Source: Mucilaginibacter celer (GTDB lineage: Bacteria > Bacteroidota > Bacteroidia > Sphingobacteriales > Sphingobacteriaceae). From it: DNA of 64,000 nucleotides. The stretch spans positions 1,116,001 through 1,180,000 of the forward strand of contig NZ_CP032869.1 of the NCBI RefSeq assembly GCF_003576455.2, in the 5' to 3' direction. A program made the position numbers and the translations under genes. Each line of letters opens with the position of its first letter. The first letter of the stretch is position 1. Of this stretch, positions 17,078 to 25,040 are shown one piece after another. Under the pieces are notes generated by a model that was not told where the DNA came from, searched no databases, and saw only the letters and a program-made list of their open reading frames with translations.

Positions 17078-18124
17078 CTAACTATTTATAACTACTTTTT
17101 CGTTCTCTGTTACTTTGTTCAGGAATTTGGGATCATATTTAATATCAGTTTTCCAAACGATATAGATGAGCCCCAGTAGCTTTCTTTGTACCGCAACAGC
17201 TGCCTTCATCTTAATACCGTGTTTACTTACCAGCCGAATAAATACAGCTTTAAAGCGATCGTCATGCCTGATGGCTGCTAATGCCGGCATATACATGGCT
17301 TTACGTAAGTGCCTGTTCCCTCTTTTTGATATTTTGGATTTTCCTTTTACCGATGAGCCGGATTGCTTTTCCTTTACATCAAATCCCGCATAGCTTTCGA
17401 TTTGCTTTTTACTTTTAATCAGGTTAAAGCCATTGGTTTCTGCCATGGTAATTATGGCTGTAAGCTTCCCAACCCCTGGTATTGTGCTGATATTGTTTAT
17501 CTTTTCAACCAATTCCTTATCCTTTTTGATTATTTCAGCGAGGTCTGCTTTAATTTCCTTTTCCTGTTCATTGAATAACCGGATGCGTTGGTGTAGCCTG
17601 GCTATGCTTCTTTCGTTGGGAAACGCTTCTGCATTTTCTGCATGCAGTTGATTTTTAGCTACCGTACGTTCTGCGATTATCTGATTCCTTTCGCGTGTCA
17701 ATTGTTTAAGGTCTCTGAATATTTTTTTTGGTGGTTGCCATAAACTAATCTTCTTTTCCAGTCCAAACTGGCAGATAGCCTGTGATGCTGTTTTGTCGGT
17801 GACCGTTTTTGTTTCGAGTGACTTAGCATAATTGTTGATCTTATTAGGAAGTACAATACTTACTTCATAGCCCAGGCCTGAAAGATGATACGCTAATTTT
17901 TCGTGATAAACGCCCGTTGCTTCCATTACAAACCGGACCTTTACCTGTTTATCCGTATGTTTCTTTATCCATACTTCTAAAGCAGAAAACCCAGATGGTT
18001 TATTGGCAAATGTTTTGAAAGCATAGATATCTGGTTCAATAGAATCATCCATACGTCCAAGAGAAACTACCAACTCTTTTTGAGCTACATCAATGCCTGC
18101 TACCTGTTTTAAAATTTTTGCCAT
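17078..18124 (-). CDS. IS110-family transposase
   Basis: A 348-residue protein from the ATG at 18124. The N-terminal RuvC-like domain shows the first acidic residue in VAGIDVAQKELVV, the glutamate in VMEATGVYHEKLAYHL, and the third acidic residue in TVTDKTASQAI, where the usual fourth Asp (three residues later) is Ala. A coiled-coil spacer (about residues 140-200) leads to the C-terminal Transposase_20 domain with PGVGKLTAIITMAE, YAGFDVKEKQSGSS (putative catalytic serine) and KSKISKRGNRHLRKAMYMPA. IS110 enzymes recombine DNA through a bridge RNA coded in the element's non-coding end. The loss of one acidic residue may mean a variant active site or an inactive copy. The frame is otherwise full length. 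Confidence 0.95.
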   Translation of the reverse strand: MAKILKQVAGIDVAQKELVVSLGRMDDSIEPDIYAFKTFANKPSGFSALEVWIKKHTDKQVKVRFVMEATGVYHEKLAYHLSGLGYEVSIVLPNKINNYAKSLETKTVTDKTASQAICQFGLEKKISLWQPPKKIFRDLKQLTRERNQIIAERTVAKNQLHAENAEAFPNERSIARLHQRIRLFNEQEKEIKADLAEIIKKDKELVEKINNISTIPGVGKLTAIITMAETNGFNLIKSKKQIESYAGFDVKEKQSGSSVKGKSKISKRGNRHLRKAMYMPALAAIRHDDRFKAVFIRLVSKHGIKMKAAVAVQRKLLGLIYIVWKTDIKYDPKFLNKVTENEKVVINS

Positions 18125-18327
18125 CACTTATTAGGTTTGTATTTTCTTAAGTGAACAACCTTTCTTCGTCTTGTCTCCTGGTCGGATATCCTGAATATAC
18201 AGACCTGCTGTATTCCTTACATTCTGTTCAGACTCTAAAAGGTAAAAAGAATGAGGCCTGATCTCTACATGTACATACTATAAAAGTTGTTTAGACGCGA
18301 CCCAACTCTCATTCTTTTCACTTAAGA
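17078..18327 (-). mobile_element. IS110-family insertion sequence (ends not resolved)
   Basis: One transposase gene plus a 200-base structured non-coding flank on its 5' side. IS110 elements usually lack terminal inverted repeats, so the boundaries cannot be fixed from one copy; the non-coding DNA from about 16935 to 17077 may also belong to it. Confidence 0.75.
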
Positions 18328-18330
18328 TTT
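18130..18330 (-). ncRNA. candidate IS110 bridge RNA region
   Basis: The non-coding DNA just upstream of the transposase (the position used by IS110-type elements) has strong potential structure: an 11-bp stem AAAAGAATGAG (18245-18255) with CTCATTCTTTT (18308-18318), and an 11-bp inverted pair TCTTAAGTGAA (18145-18155) with 18317-18327 that encloses the region. The internal unpaired stretches could be the target- and donor-binding loops. This is inference from position and folding only. Confidence 0.35.
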
Positions 18331-18365
18331 CTAATTTATTCCCTTTTTTATTTGATGACAAACAT

Positions 18366-18462
18366 AGGAGACGCATCACATACGTCTCCCGTAGGACAGG
18401 CTTTACACCAAGCCAAGCATAGCACTATTTGTAAGCGGGAGGCGCATGTGATACATCTCTGC
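18366..18462. repeat. dispersed palindromic repeat, GAGACGCAT family, copy 2
   Basis: GGAGACG..CGTCTCC at 18367-18389 and GGGAGGCGCATGTGATACATCTC near 18437-18460 follow the same plan as the copy at 11836-11930. It lies between the IS110 flank and truC. Confidence 0.7.
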
Positions 18463-18500
18463 AGCATAAAAAACTTTAACTTCGCACCTTGCAAAACGCC

Positions 18501-19178
18501 ATGTTAGAGATCATATACCGCGATGAACACCTTATAGCCATCAATAAACCGCACGGATTACTGGTGCACCGCTCATCTATAGCCGCCGATGCATCCGAAT
18601 TTGCGTTACAACTGCTTCGCGACCAGATAGGTATGAAGGTAAATCCTGTTCACCGCATTGACCGCAAAACAGGCGGTATTTTGCTTTTTGCTTTTGATAA
18701 GCAAACCGAGATTGCCATGCAAAAGGCCTTTATGGAAAACGAGGTAAGCAAAAAATACCTTGCCATTGTACGCGGGCACACGCCCGATAAAGAGGATATC
18801 GATTATCCGCTGCGAAAAGAAAACGGTACGCTGCAGGATGCCTTTACAACCTATACTACCTTAAAACGGGCCGAGTTGGATGTACCTTTCGGCAAACATC
18901 CAACCTCAAGGTATTCGCTGGTGGAAGCTACGCCTACTACGGGGCGTATGCATCAGCTACGCAAGCACCTGAGTCACGTTTTTCATCCCATAATAGGCGA
19001 TCGTACCCATGGTTGTAACAAACAGAACAAACTTTTTTTAGAACGCTGGGAGATGAATACCATGTTGTTGCATGCCCGCGAATTGAGCTTTAAGCACCCT
19101 GCTACCGGCCACGAGGTTAAAATAGGGGCCGAAGTTCAACCAGAATTTAAACGGGTATTAGACCTGATGGGCTGGTAA
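18501..19178 (+). CDS. truC: RluA-family tRNA pseudouridine synthase, TruC-like
   Basis: A 225-residue protein from the ATG at 18501, where the sequence MLEIIYRDEHLIAINKPHG aligns with the start of E. coli TruC (a TTG four codons upstream is unlikely). The catalytic aspartate lies in HRIDRKTGGILLFAF; further motifs are KKYLAIVRGH, SRYSLVEATPTTGRMHQLRK and HPIIGDRTHG. TruC converts uridine 65 of tRNA-Ile and tRNA-Asp to pseudouridine. The closest alternatives in the RluA family are rRNA enzymes, but the short length without an S4 domain and the LVHRS motif favour TruC. It stands alone, followed by a small hypothetical gene. Confidence 0.85.
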   Translation: MLEIIYRDEHLIAINKPHGLLVHRSSIAADASEFALQLLRDQIGMKVNPVHRIDRKTGGILLFAFDKQTEIAMQKAFMENEVSKKYLAIVRGHTPDKEDIDYPLRKENGTLQDAFTTYTTLKRAELDVPFGKHPTSRYSLVEATPTTGRMHQLRKHLSHVFHPIIGDRTHGCNKQNKLFLERWEMNTMLLHARELSFKHPATGHEVKIGAEVQPEFKRVLDLMGW

Positions 19179-19236
19179 AAAAATTAACTGTAGCGCAAGT
19201 GTTTAAACAAAACAGTCCGTTTATTGTATTTAGTAC

Positions 19237-19506
19237 ATGAAACAACCTGTTATTTTTGACCTGGATACTGATGATGGTATCCGTCATATTGTAATCGAAC
19301 CGGTGCAACAACAAATACCCGGAACCAATACTTATGCCACAGGTGTTTTTAGTTTACTTGAAGGAGAAACAGACCTTGGCGATATTGTTTTTGATGATAA
19401 CATGCACGAATGGGAATATACCTGTATGGGCAACCTGAGCCATCAGGATGCAAAAAAGGTAGCCCGGTTTATAAAGCATAATTTGAACGCGTTGGCAGAG
19501 AGGTAG
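19237..19506 (+). CDS. small conserved hypothetical protein
   Basis: An 89-residue acidic protein (MKQPVIFDLDTDDGIRHIVI, then GETDLGDIVFDDNMHEWEYT and DAKKVARFIKHNLNAL). It has no signal peptide or membrane helix and looks like a small alpha/beta domain. I do not recognise the family. It starts with an ATG 58 bases after truC and the codon use matches the neighbours, so it is probably real and cytoplasmic. Confidence 0.65.
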   Translation: MKQPVIFDLDTDDGIRHIVIEPVQQQIPGTNTYATGVFSLLEGETDLGDIVFDDNMHEWEYTCMGNLSHQDAKKVARFIKHNLNALAER

Positions 19507-19633
19507 ATGAAAAAAGTATGCGAGCGCATGCGGTTCTTCGCTCGCAAGTACGGAAACGGGGGCGTCCATGATCCCGTTTTTTAGTTAAGTGTGGACGCTT
19601 AAACCTGCGTGTTATCGGCCAAAATATTTACCG

Positions 19634-19641
19634 TATCTTTG
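19634..19641 (+). promoter_or_regulatory. -7 promoter box of the helicase gene
   Basis: TATCTTTG is a perfect Bacteroidota -7 box, 21 bases before the ATG at 19663. No good -33 TTTG is seen at the expected distance. Confidence 0.4.
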
Positions 19642-19662
19642 CCGCTCAACAAAAAAAATCTC

Positions 19663-20964
19663 ATGATAGATCAGGCGCTCAGTAACCTCGGCATAACTGC
19701 CCTTAACCCCATGCAGCTTGCCGCGCTTAGTGCCGCCAAAAAGGGCGATGTAATTTTGCTATCGCCAACCGGATCGGGCAAAACACTGGGTTTTTTATTG
19801 CCTTTACTCGGTTTACTTAAAAGCGATGTAACTACAGTACAGGTGATGATCCTGGTACCCTCGCGCGAGCTGGCTTTGCAGATAGAACAGGTTTGGCGGG
19901 CGATGGGTACCGGGTTTAAAATAAACTGCTGTTACGGGGGCCACCCGGTTAAAATTGAACGCAATAATCTGTCGCATCCACCCGCTGTTTTGGTGGGTAC
20001 GCCCGGGCGGATAGCTTTTCATCTAAGGGAAGAGAACTTTGCAACCGAAACTATTAATACCCTGGTGCTTGATGAGTTTGATAAAGCGCTTGAGTTTGGC
20101 TTTCAGGAAGATATGGCTTATATCATCAGGCAATTGCCGGCTATCAATAAACGCATCCTTACGTCGGCCACTAAAATGGGCGAAATTCCAGCTTTTACCG
20201 GTATCACCCAACCTAAAGAGGTTAACTTTTTAACCAACACCCAATCGGCTCCCGATATTAAGCAGAAGGCGGTGATAAGCGAAGCTGCCGATAAACTTGA
20301 CGCGTTGTTTGCCCTGATCTGTAAAATTGGCAATAAAGCCACACTTGTGTTCTGTAATCACCGCGAAGCGGTAGATCGCATCAGCGAGCTGCTTTGGTAC
20401 AAAGGCCTGGAGCACGATATTTTTCACGGCGGCATGGAACAGGACGACCGTGAACGTGCGCTGCTCAAATTCAGGAACGGGAGTCACCGTTTGCTGATCA
20501 CCACCGATCTGGCTTCGCGTGGATTAGATATCCCCGAAATAGAATATGTGATACATTACCAGTTGCCTCATAACGAGGAGGCTTTTTTGCACCGCAACGG
20601 CCGCACTGCCAGGATGAATGCCAAAGGCACCTCATACCTGATGTTAACGCCTGATGAAAAACTACCATACCTGAAACAATTGCCCGAGATTGAAGAACTG
20701 CCCGAAAAGCTGATCCTTCCGCCGGCCTCGCCCTGGGTTACCCTGTACATAGCCGCCGGGAAAAAGGATAAGGTAAACAAGGTGGATATAGTTGGCCTGC
20801 TGCTTAAAAAAGGCGGGCTGGCAAAGGATGATCTCGGCCTGATAGAAGTGCTTGATTATTCATCGTACGCTGCCATTAAACGCGATAAGATAGAAGCTGT
20901 GGTAAAGCAGGTGAAAGCCGAAAAAATAAAAGGCAAAAAGGTTAAGATGGAAATTTCGAGGTAA
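19663..20964 (+). CDS. DEAD-box RNA helicase, DbpA-like
   Basis: A 433-residue helicase from the ATG at 19663. Motifs in order: Q motif region (LGITALNPMQLAAL), I (SPTGSGKT), Ia (PSREL), TPGR, II (VLDEFDKAL, that is DEFD instead of DEAD), III (TSAT), IV-V (FHGGMEQDDRERAL, TTDLASRGLDIPE) and VI (HRNGRTAR). The last 75 residues (KVDIVGLLLKKGGLAKDDLG, then VLDYSSYAAIKRDK) look like the DbpA RNA-binding domain, which in E. coli recognises hairpin 92 of 23S rRNA during large-subunit assembly. It is followed 25 bases later by a DUF1456 gene, probably in one operon. The altered motif II is notable because it carries the Mg-ATP contacts; the two acidic residues that matter most are kept. Confidence 0.92.
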   Translation: MIDQALSNLGITALNPMQLAALSAAKKGDVILLSPTGSGKTLGFLLPLLGLLKSDVTTVQVMILVPSRELALQIEQVWRAMGTGFKINCCYGGHPVKIERNNLSHPPAVLVGTPGRIAFHLREENFATETINTLVLDEFDKALEFGFQEDMAYIIRQLPAINKRILTSATKMGEIPAFTGITQPKEVNFLTNTQSAPDIKQKAVISEAADKLDALFALICKIGNKATLVFCNHREAVDRISELLWYKGLEHDIFHGGMEQDDRERALLKFRNGSHRLLITTDLASRGLDIPEIEYVIHYQLPHNEEAFLHRNGRTARMNAKGTSYLMLTPDEKLPYLKQLPEIEELPEKLILPPASPWVTLYIAAGKKDKVNKVDIVGLLLKKGGLAKDDLGLIEVLDYSSYAAIKRDKIEAVVKQVKAEKIKGKKVKMEISR

Positions 20965-20989
20965 TTTTGTTTTAAATAAAAGAGATACA

Positions 20990-21241
20990 ATGAGCAATAA
21001 CGATATCATGAAAAAGCTGCGGGTGGCCATGAAATTTACCGATGACGATATCATCAAAGTGTTGGCACTGGTAAATTTCAGGATTACCAAAGCAGAAATA
21101 GGTGCTATTTTCCGTGCCGATGATCACCCCAATTTTAAACCCTGCGGCGACCAGATTTTGCGCAATTTTTTAAACGGGTTGATTATTTACAAACGCGGGC
21201 CGCGGCAGCCGAAACCTAAGATGGAAAATAAAGGGGAATAA
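20990..21241 (+). CDS. DUF1456 (YehS-like) single-domain protein
   Basis: An 83-residue protein that begins MSNNDIMKKLRVAMKFTDDD and contains KVLALVNFRITKAEIGAIFR and CGDQILRNFLNGLIIYKRG. These follow the repeat unit of DUF1456 (E. coli YehS), which normally occurs twice in about 150 residues; only one unit is present here. The function of the family is unknown. It lies 25 bases after the helicase gene on the same strand, so it is probably cotranscribed. The C-terminal tail is Lys/Pro-rich. Confidence 0.8.
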   Translation: MSNNDIMKKLRVAMKFTDDDIIKVLALVNFRITKAEIGAIFRADDHPNFKPCGDQILRNFLNGLIIYKRGPRQPKPKMENKGE

Positions 21242-21242
21242 G

Positions 21243-21337
21243 TTGTCTGAACTCGAATTTATTGAATTGGGCGAATTCGCAGAATGCTATTTTAAATCCG
21301 ATAAATTCTCTAATTCGATAAATTCGGGTTCAGACAA
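21243..21337. repeat. GTTCAGAC dispersed palindrome, intact copy
   Basis: A 95-bp element with 26-bp terminal inverted repeats (21243-21268 and 21312-21337; 24 of 26 bases pair), starting TTGTCTGAAC and ending GTTCAGACAA. It lies between convergent genes. The left arm is the same sequence into which the IS3 element is inserted at 41072/42518. Confidence 0.75.
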
Positions 21338-21340
21338 AAA

Positions 21341-21898
21341 TTAATGCCTCTCCACCGGCTTCTCCTGTATCAACCTATATTTTCCTGATTTGATCAACTT
21401 CTGCTGCTGGGCCGAAAACTCTGTCCGCCCGCCAAAATCCTGTACCCAGTAGGTTTTGTATTCGGCTACGCCAACTTCCTTAAAATCGGGGTTCATGAGG
21501 TTTTGGCAGTGGCCTTCGCTTTTAAACCAGCCGTCCATCACCTCGGGGATGCTGAGCTGGCCCTGTGCTATGTTCTCGCCTATGGCAAAGCTTTTATAAC
21601 CTTTAAATTTGTAGCCGGCAAACACAATCCGGTCTTCCATGCTCCGGCCATCCTTACTGGTATGGCTGAAATAATTCTTCCGTGCCATATCTTTGGCATG
21701 ACCAATAGCTGCATCTTCCAGATCATTGTTCCAGGTAAGGGGAGGAGCAGGCGGAAAGTACCTGCTGCCGCAGTTACAGCCTTTTTGGCGTACGGCATTA
21801 ATTCTCGCCAAAAACTCGGCTTTAAACTGGTTACTGCTTTGGCTATAGGCGCTGTTAAAGCCAAACAGCACTACTAACATAATTATTAACTTTTTCAT
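21341..21898 (-). CDS. secreted CAP-domain (SCP/PR-1-like) protein
   Basis: A 185-residue exported protein (signal peptide to about residue 19, NSAYSQ). It has the CAP superfamily motifs: LARINAVRQKGCNCGSRYFP, PLTWNNDLEDAAIGHAKDMA, KNYFSHTSKDGRSMEDRI with the cavity histidine, GENIAQGQ, VMDGWFKSEGHCQNLMNPDF with the second His, and a final strand YWVQDFGG. Bacterial CAP proteins are extracytoplasmic; their biochemical role is not settled. The pair of cysteines near residue 42-44 is a usual variant. It stands alone and ends almost on the dispersed repeat. Confidence in the family is high. Confidence 0.92.
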   Translation of the reverse strand: MKKLIIMLVVLFGFNSAYSQSSNQFKAEFLARINAVRQKGCNCGSRYFPPAPPLTWNNDLEDAAIGHAKDMARKNYFSHTSKDGRSMEDRIVFAGYKFKGYKSFAIGENIAQGQLSIPEVMDGWFKSEGHCQNLMNPDFKEVGVAEYKTYWVQDFGGRTEFSAQQQKLIKSGKYRLIQEKPVERH

Positions 21899-21936
21899 GC
21901 TACCGGTTGGACGATATTAAGCGCCTGTAGTTTAAT

Positions 21937-22775
21937 TTATTGCCTTGGTTTCCTGCGTCGCCTGTAAAAAATAACACTTATAACGACGAGGATAAGAGCA
22001 ATAATGAGGGTGGTTGTAAGGTTACGCTCCTGGCTGATCTTAGCATTGGCCTGCGCTTGTAATTGCTGGTAAGCACTTTTTTTTTGGCCAGTATCGAGTC
22101 TTTCTTTTTAAGCTCGATGGTTTTGGCCATGTTTACCTGGGTAACGCTGTCTACCGTTACCTGGTTCAGGCTGTCATCTAAAAACTCGTGACGTTTTATA
22201 GCGATGGCGGCCTTATCGTAATCGTTCATTTTGCGGTACAACTCGGCAAAACCTACCTGTACTATCGATTCTTTTTTAGGATCGTGTGTTTTTAAGGATA
22301 GAGCTAAGGCATCGTTAAGATCGAGCATGCTTAGCTTGTAGTCTTTAATATCGCTTTTTATAGCAGCAAGTTCTATCAGCGAGGCTATAATGTTTAGTGT
22401 ATCCTTTCGTTGCCTTGATATAGTGTTTGATTGCAGAATAAACCATTTGGCCTGGCTAAATTTGCGTTGGGAGCGATATACTTTGGCCAACGCATTAAAG
22501 CTGGTACGTAACCCCAAAGTATCATTATAGGCCGAATAGCTGTGCAGGGCAAGCATGGTGTAGTTCAGTGCCTCGGTTTGAAAATAATATTTCATCCTCC
22601 GGGTTGAAACGGTATCATAACCAAGGTAATGAGCAGCTATTTGCGTATAGATAGGGCCTTTCAATGAATCGCTGGTGATCTGTAATTTTTGCTTAAGACT
22701 GTCCAGCTCGCTCGCGTGTGCGGGCAGGTTAAAGGCGGCGGTAGTAATAATAAACAGAGTGATAAGTCTCTTCAT
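21937..22775 (-). CDS. TPR-type membrane protein interrupted by a frameshift in a 9-base A-run
   Basis: The frame from the ATG at 22775 codes a signal peptide (to about residue 22, PAHAS) and helical tetratricopeptide-like repeats (RTSFNALAKVYRSQRKFSQA, VGFAELYRKMNDYDKAAIAI). At the A9 run (plus strand T9 at 22077-22085) it goes on in frame to a stop at 21978, giving a basic nonsense tail. A shift of one base at the run instead opens SAYQQLQAQANAKISQERN, a membrane helix TTTLIIALILVVISVIF and the tail YRRRRKPRQ, ending at 21937. The shifted product (TPR, coiled coil, single helix) is a normal architecture, so the DNA shows either a real frameshift, a slippage-controlled gene or a read error. 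Function is unknown. Confidence 0.7.
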
Positions 22776-23077
22776 ATGAACCGATTACTCGAAAATACAA
22801 TTAATCTGCTTATTCTTAGTCAAATAGTGTGCCTGTTTAAATGAATGTTAGGGCGCTATTGTCAATATGAAGTATATTTTATGCGATTATGAGCATTGGG
22901 AGGCTGTTTTTCAGAAGGATAGCCGTTTATGAAAAAATCAACAACTGTGAAATTGTTTTCCACAGGGAGGAGTTCAGGCTCAGAGAAGCGTATATAAAAC
23001 CGGAATTTATACATTAGTCGGGAGTAAAAACTTCGAAACATGATTGCTTCATTCCTACCTGTGACATGTTTAAAAAT

Positions 23078-23154
23078 GGGTGTCATGCTGAGCCTGTCGA
23101 AGCATGGTGGGTAGGGCCTCTACGCGCGACCCTTCGACAAGCTAAGGGTGACAG
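23078..23154. repeat. GTCATGCTGAGC dispersed palindrome, copy 1
   Basis: GTCATGCTGAGCCTGTCGAAGC at the left and CCTTCGACAAGCTAAGGGTGAC at the right form an imperfect palindrome. The same element in the opposite orientation lies at 58283-58357. The rest of the 450-base gap between the TPR and PAP2 genes shows no gene. Confidence 0.7.
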
Positions 23155-23230
23155 GCCCTCCCGCCCAATAATGTCATATTTCTTTCAGAGGCCCCGGTTT
23201 TTATTTTACAGCTAAGACGTCTTTTTATTT

Positions 23231-24166
23231 CTACGAAATCACGTGCTGATAACTATTCAAAGCTGATTGCAAAGCAGAGATTTTCTTAAGCATCAAATTA
23301 TAAAGCCCGATGCCTAAACAAGCAGTGCTAATACCGGCAAGCACGTCTAACACATAGTGATGACTTGCGTATACGGCGGTAAACCAAATGCCGACAGTAA
23401 CTATTGCGAAGAAAATATTAACCCAACCCAGACGGTTTTTCAAACCATAATAAAGCACGATAACCGGGTAAGAGGAGTGCAGCGACGGCATAGCAGCAAA
23501 AACATTCGATCCTTTGGTGTAGATATTTTTAAAAACATCCGCATGAAAATATGCATCAAACCTGGCGAGCCCCGCGGTATTACCCATAGTTAGCGGGATA
23601 AAATGGAAGCCGTGTTGTTGCACAAACCAGGGTGGTGCTGCGGGGTAGGTGTAATATACTATAAAACCCAGCATATTCACCAACACAAATGTGAGCGAAA
23701 AATTAAGGAACTGCTTTTTGTTTTTGAAGAACAGGTATGCTGCGAAACCCAGGGGTACAGGGATCCAGCATAAATAAAACAGGCCCGATATTACGTCGAT
23801 ATAAGTTTTGGTATTGGCCAGCCAGTACTCGTTTGGGGTAAGCAATTTGCCGTTGAAATGAATTCCGAACAAATGTTTTTCGGCGTTGTACAGCTGGGCT
23901 ATGTGTACGGGGTTATAGTTGTAATTGGGGAAGGCCTTCATGTAATCAAAAATGATCCAGTACACTATAAAAATAGTGAAGCCTAAAATAAACTTGCGGG
24001 TTATAGCCGATGCGTAAAACAGCACATTGAAGATCACTACCAACGTTAACTCGTCGGGTTTATAACCTATCAAAAAAGTTGAAAATGCCAGGTAAGCGAC
24101 AGAAAGCAGCGAAACGACAATGATCGAGCGGATGTTTACCGTTACGCCGGGGTTGGCATTGCTCAT
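23231..24166 (-). CDS. PAP2-superfamily, Aur1-like inositol phosphotransferase (candidate)
   Basis: A 311-residue integral membrane protein with about eight helices. The PAP2 active-site motifs are present: YYTYPAAPPWFV (first motif region), AAMPSLHSSYPV (second, catalytic His) and YASHHYVLDVLAGI (third, His and Asp). The order and the PAAPPW box resemble yeast Aur1-type inositol phosphorylceramide synthases and related phosphatases rather than undecaprenyl pyrophosphatases. It starts one base after the stop of the fatty-acid hydroxylase, so the two are translationally coupled. Placed at the end of a sphingolipid and inositol locus, it could move inositol phosphate from phosphatidylinositol to ceramide, or remove phosphate from phosphatidylinositol phosphate. 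Which of the two is not decided by sequence. Confidence 0.85.
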   Translation of the reverse strand: MSNANPGVTVNIRSIIVVSLLSVAYLAFSTFLIGYKPDELTLVVIFNVLFYASAITRKFILGFTIFIVYWIIFDYMKAFPNYNYNPVHIAQLYNAEKHLFGIHFNGKLLTPNEYWLANTKTYIDVISGLFYLCWIPVPLGFAAYLFFKNKKQFLNFSLTFVLVNMLGFIVYYTYPAAPPWFVQQHGFHFIPLTMGNTAGLARFDAYFHADVFKNIYTKGSNVFAAMPSLHSSYPVIVLYYGLKNRLGWVNIFFAIVTVGIWFTAVYASHHYVLDVLAGISTACLGIGLYNLMLKKISALQSALNSYQHVIS

Positions 24167-24167
24167 G

Positions 24168-24794
24168 CTATTTTTTTAAGAAATCTGAACGGAAAATTTT
24201 ATCCCAGAATGGTGAGCTTACACCGTAGCCTTTTTCAGGATCCTGGTAGTGGTGCAGCATATGGTGTTGCTTTATTTTTTTGAACAGCCCGCTTTTAAAA
24301 TTAAAGTGGTGCATAGCATAATGCGAGATATCATAGATCAGGTACCCCAAAATAAAGCCCGGGAAAAATCCCCAGATATAATCAACCGGCAGTAACCATT
24401 TAAACAAAAAGAAAAAGCCGGTAGCCAGCGGGATGCTTAAAGAAGGAGGCAACACCAAACGCATAGCATCGCTTGGGTAATCGTGGTGTACACCGTGCAT
24501 AATAAAATGCAGGCGCTGTGCCCATTCCAGTTTTTCGCTTGGCTGGTAGTGGAAAACAAAGCGATGCATTACGTATTCGGTGATGGTCCAGATAAAAAGG
24601 CCGAAAACAAACAGGCCGAGGTAGCCTAATATATTCAAGCCCATAACGTCGAAATATTTGTAGCTGCAATATCCAATAACAGGTACAAAAATATACAAAG
24701 GCACAGTCCAGTGCACTTTTGAAAGGGCCTCTAAAAAATCACTTTTAAACATCCTCACAGATTCCTGCGAGTTGGATATATATTTCTTTTTCAT
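24168..24794 (-). CDS. fatty-acid hydroxylase / sterol-desaturase family protein
   Basis: A 208-residue membrane protein from the ATG at 24794 (the open frame runs further upstream without a good start). Three or four helices surround the di-iron histidine clusters MHRFVFHY, MHGVHHDYP, HYAMHHFN and HHMLHHYQ, the pattern of the fatty-acid hydroxylase superfamily. Length, the IWTITEYVMHRFVFH region and the single-domain form resemble yeast Scs7/FA2H, which puts a hydroxyl on carbon 2 of the ceramide acyl chain. It is coupled to the Aur1-like gene, so hydroxylation of a sphingolipid is the natural inference. Carotenoid hydroxylase is the main alternative, but no carotenoid gene is near. Confidence 0.88.
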   Translation of the reverse strand: MKKKYISNSQESVRMFKSDFLEALSKVHWTVPLYIFVPVIGYCSYKYFDVMGLNILGYLGLFVFGLFIWTITEYVMHRFVFHYQPSEKLEWAQRLHFIMHGVHHDYPSDAMRLVLPPSLSIPLATGFFFLFKWLLPVDYIWGFFPGFILGYLIYDISHYAMHHFNFKSGLFKKIKQHHMLHHYQDPEKGYGVSSPFWDKIFRSDFLKK

Positions 24795-25040
24795 GGTATA
24801 ATCAGGTTTGAAAATGCTTTCAGGATCTCTCTGCCTGTTTATGGTGTGTTTAAATATTTTAAGGGACGAATGGCTATTAACCAGCAAAAGGCAATTTTAG
24901 CAAAGAAATTGCCTTTTGTAAATGCCTTTATTTTATTGTTGCGAAGATATGATATTTTGCCGGGAGTTGTAAGCCTAAGTTAAGAAGCAGTTATGTAGTT
25001 TTCACTCATAACTGCAAACTGTCAACTCAAAACTGCCAAC

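Noticed and set aside
22862..23086. 74-codon minus-strand frame
   Set aside because: It overlaps the dispersed repeat and has no gene-like composition or partner.
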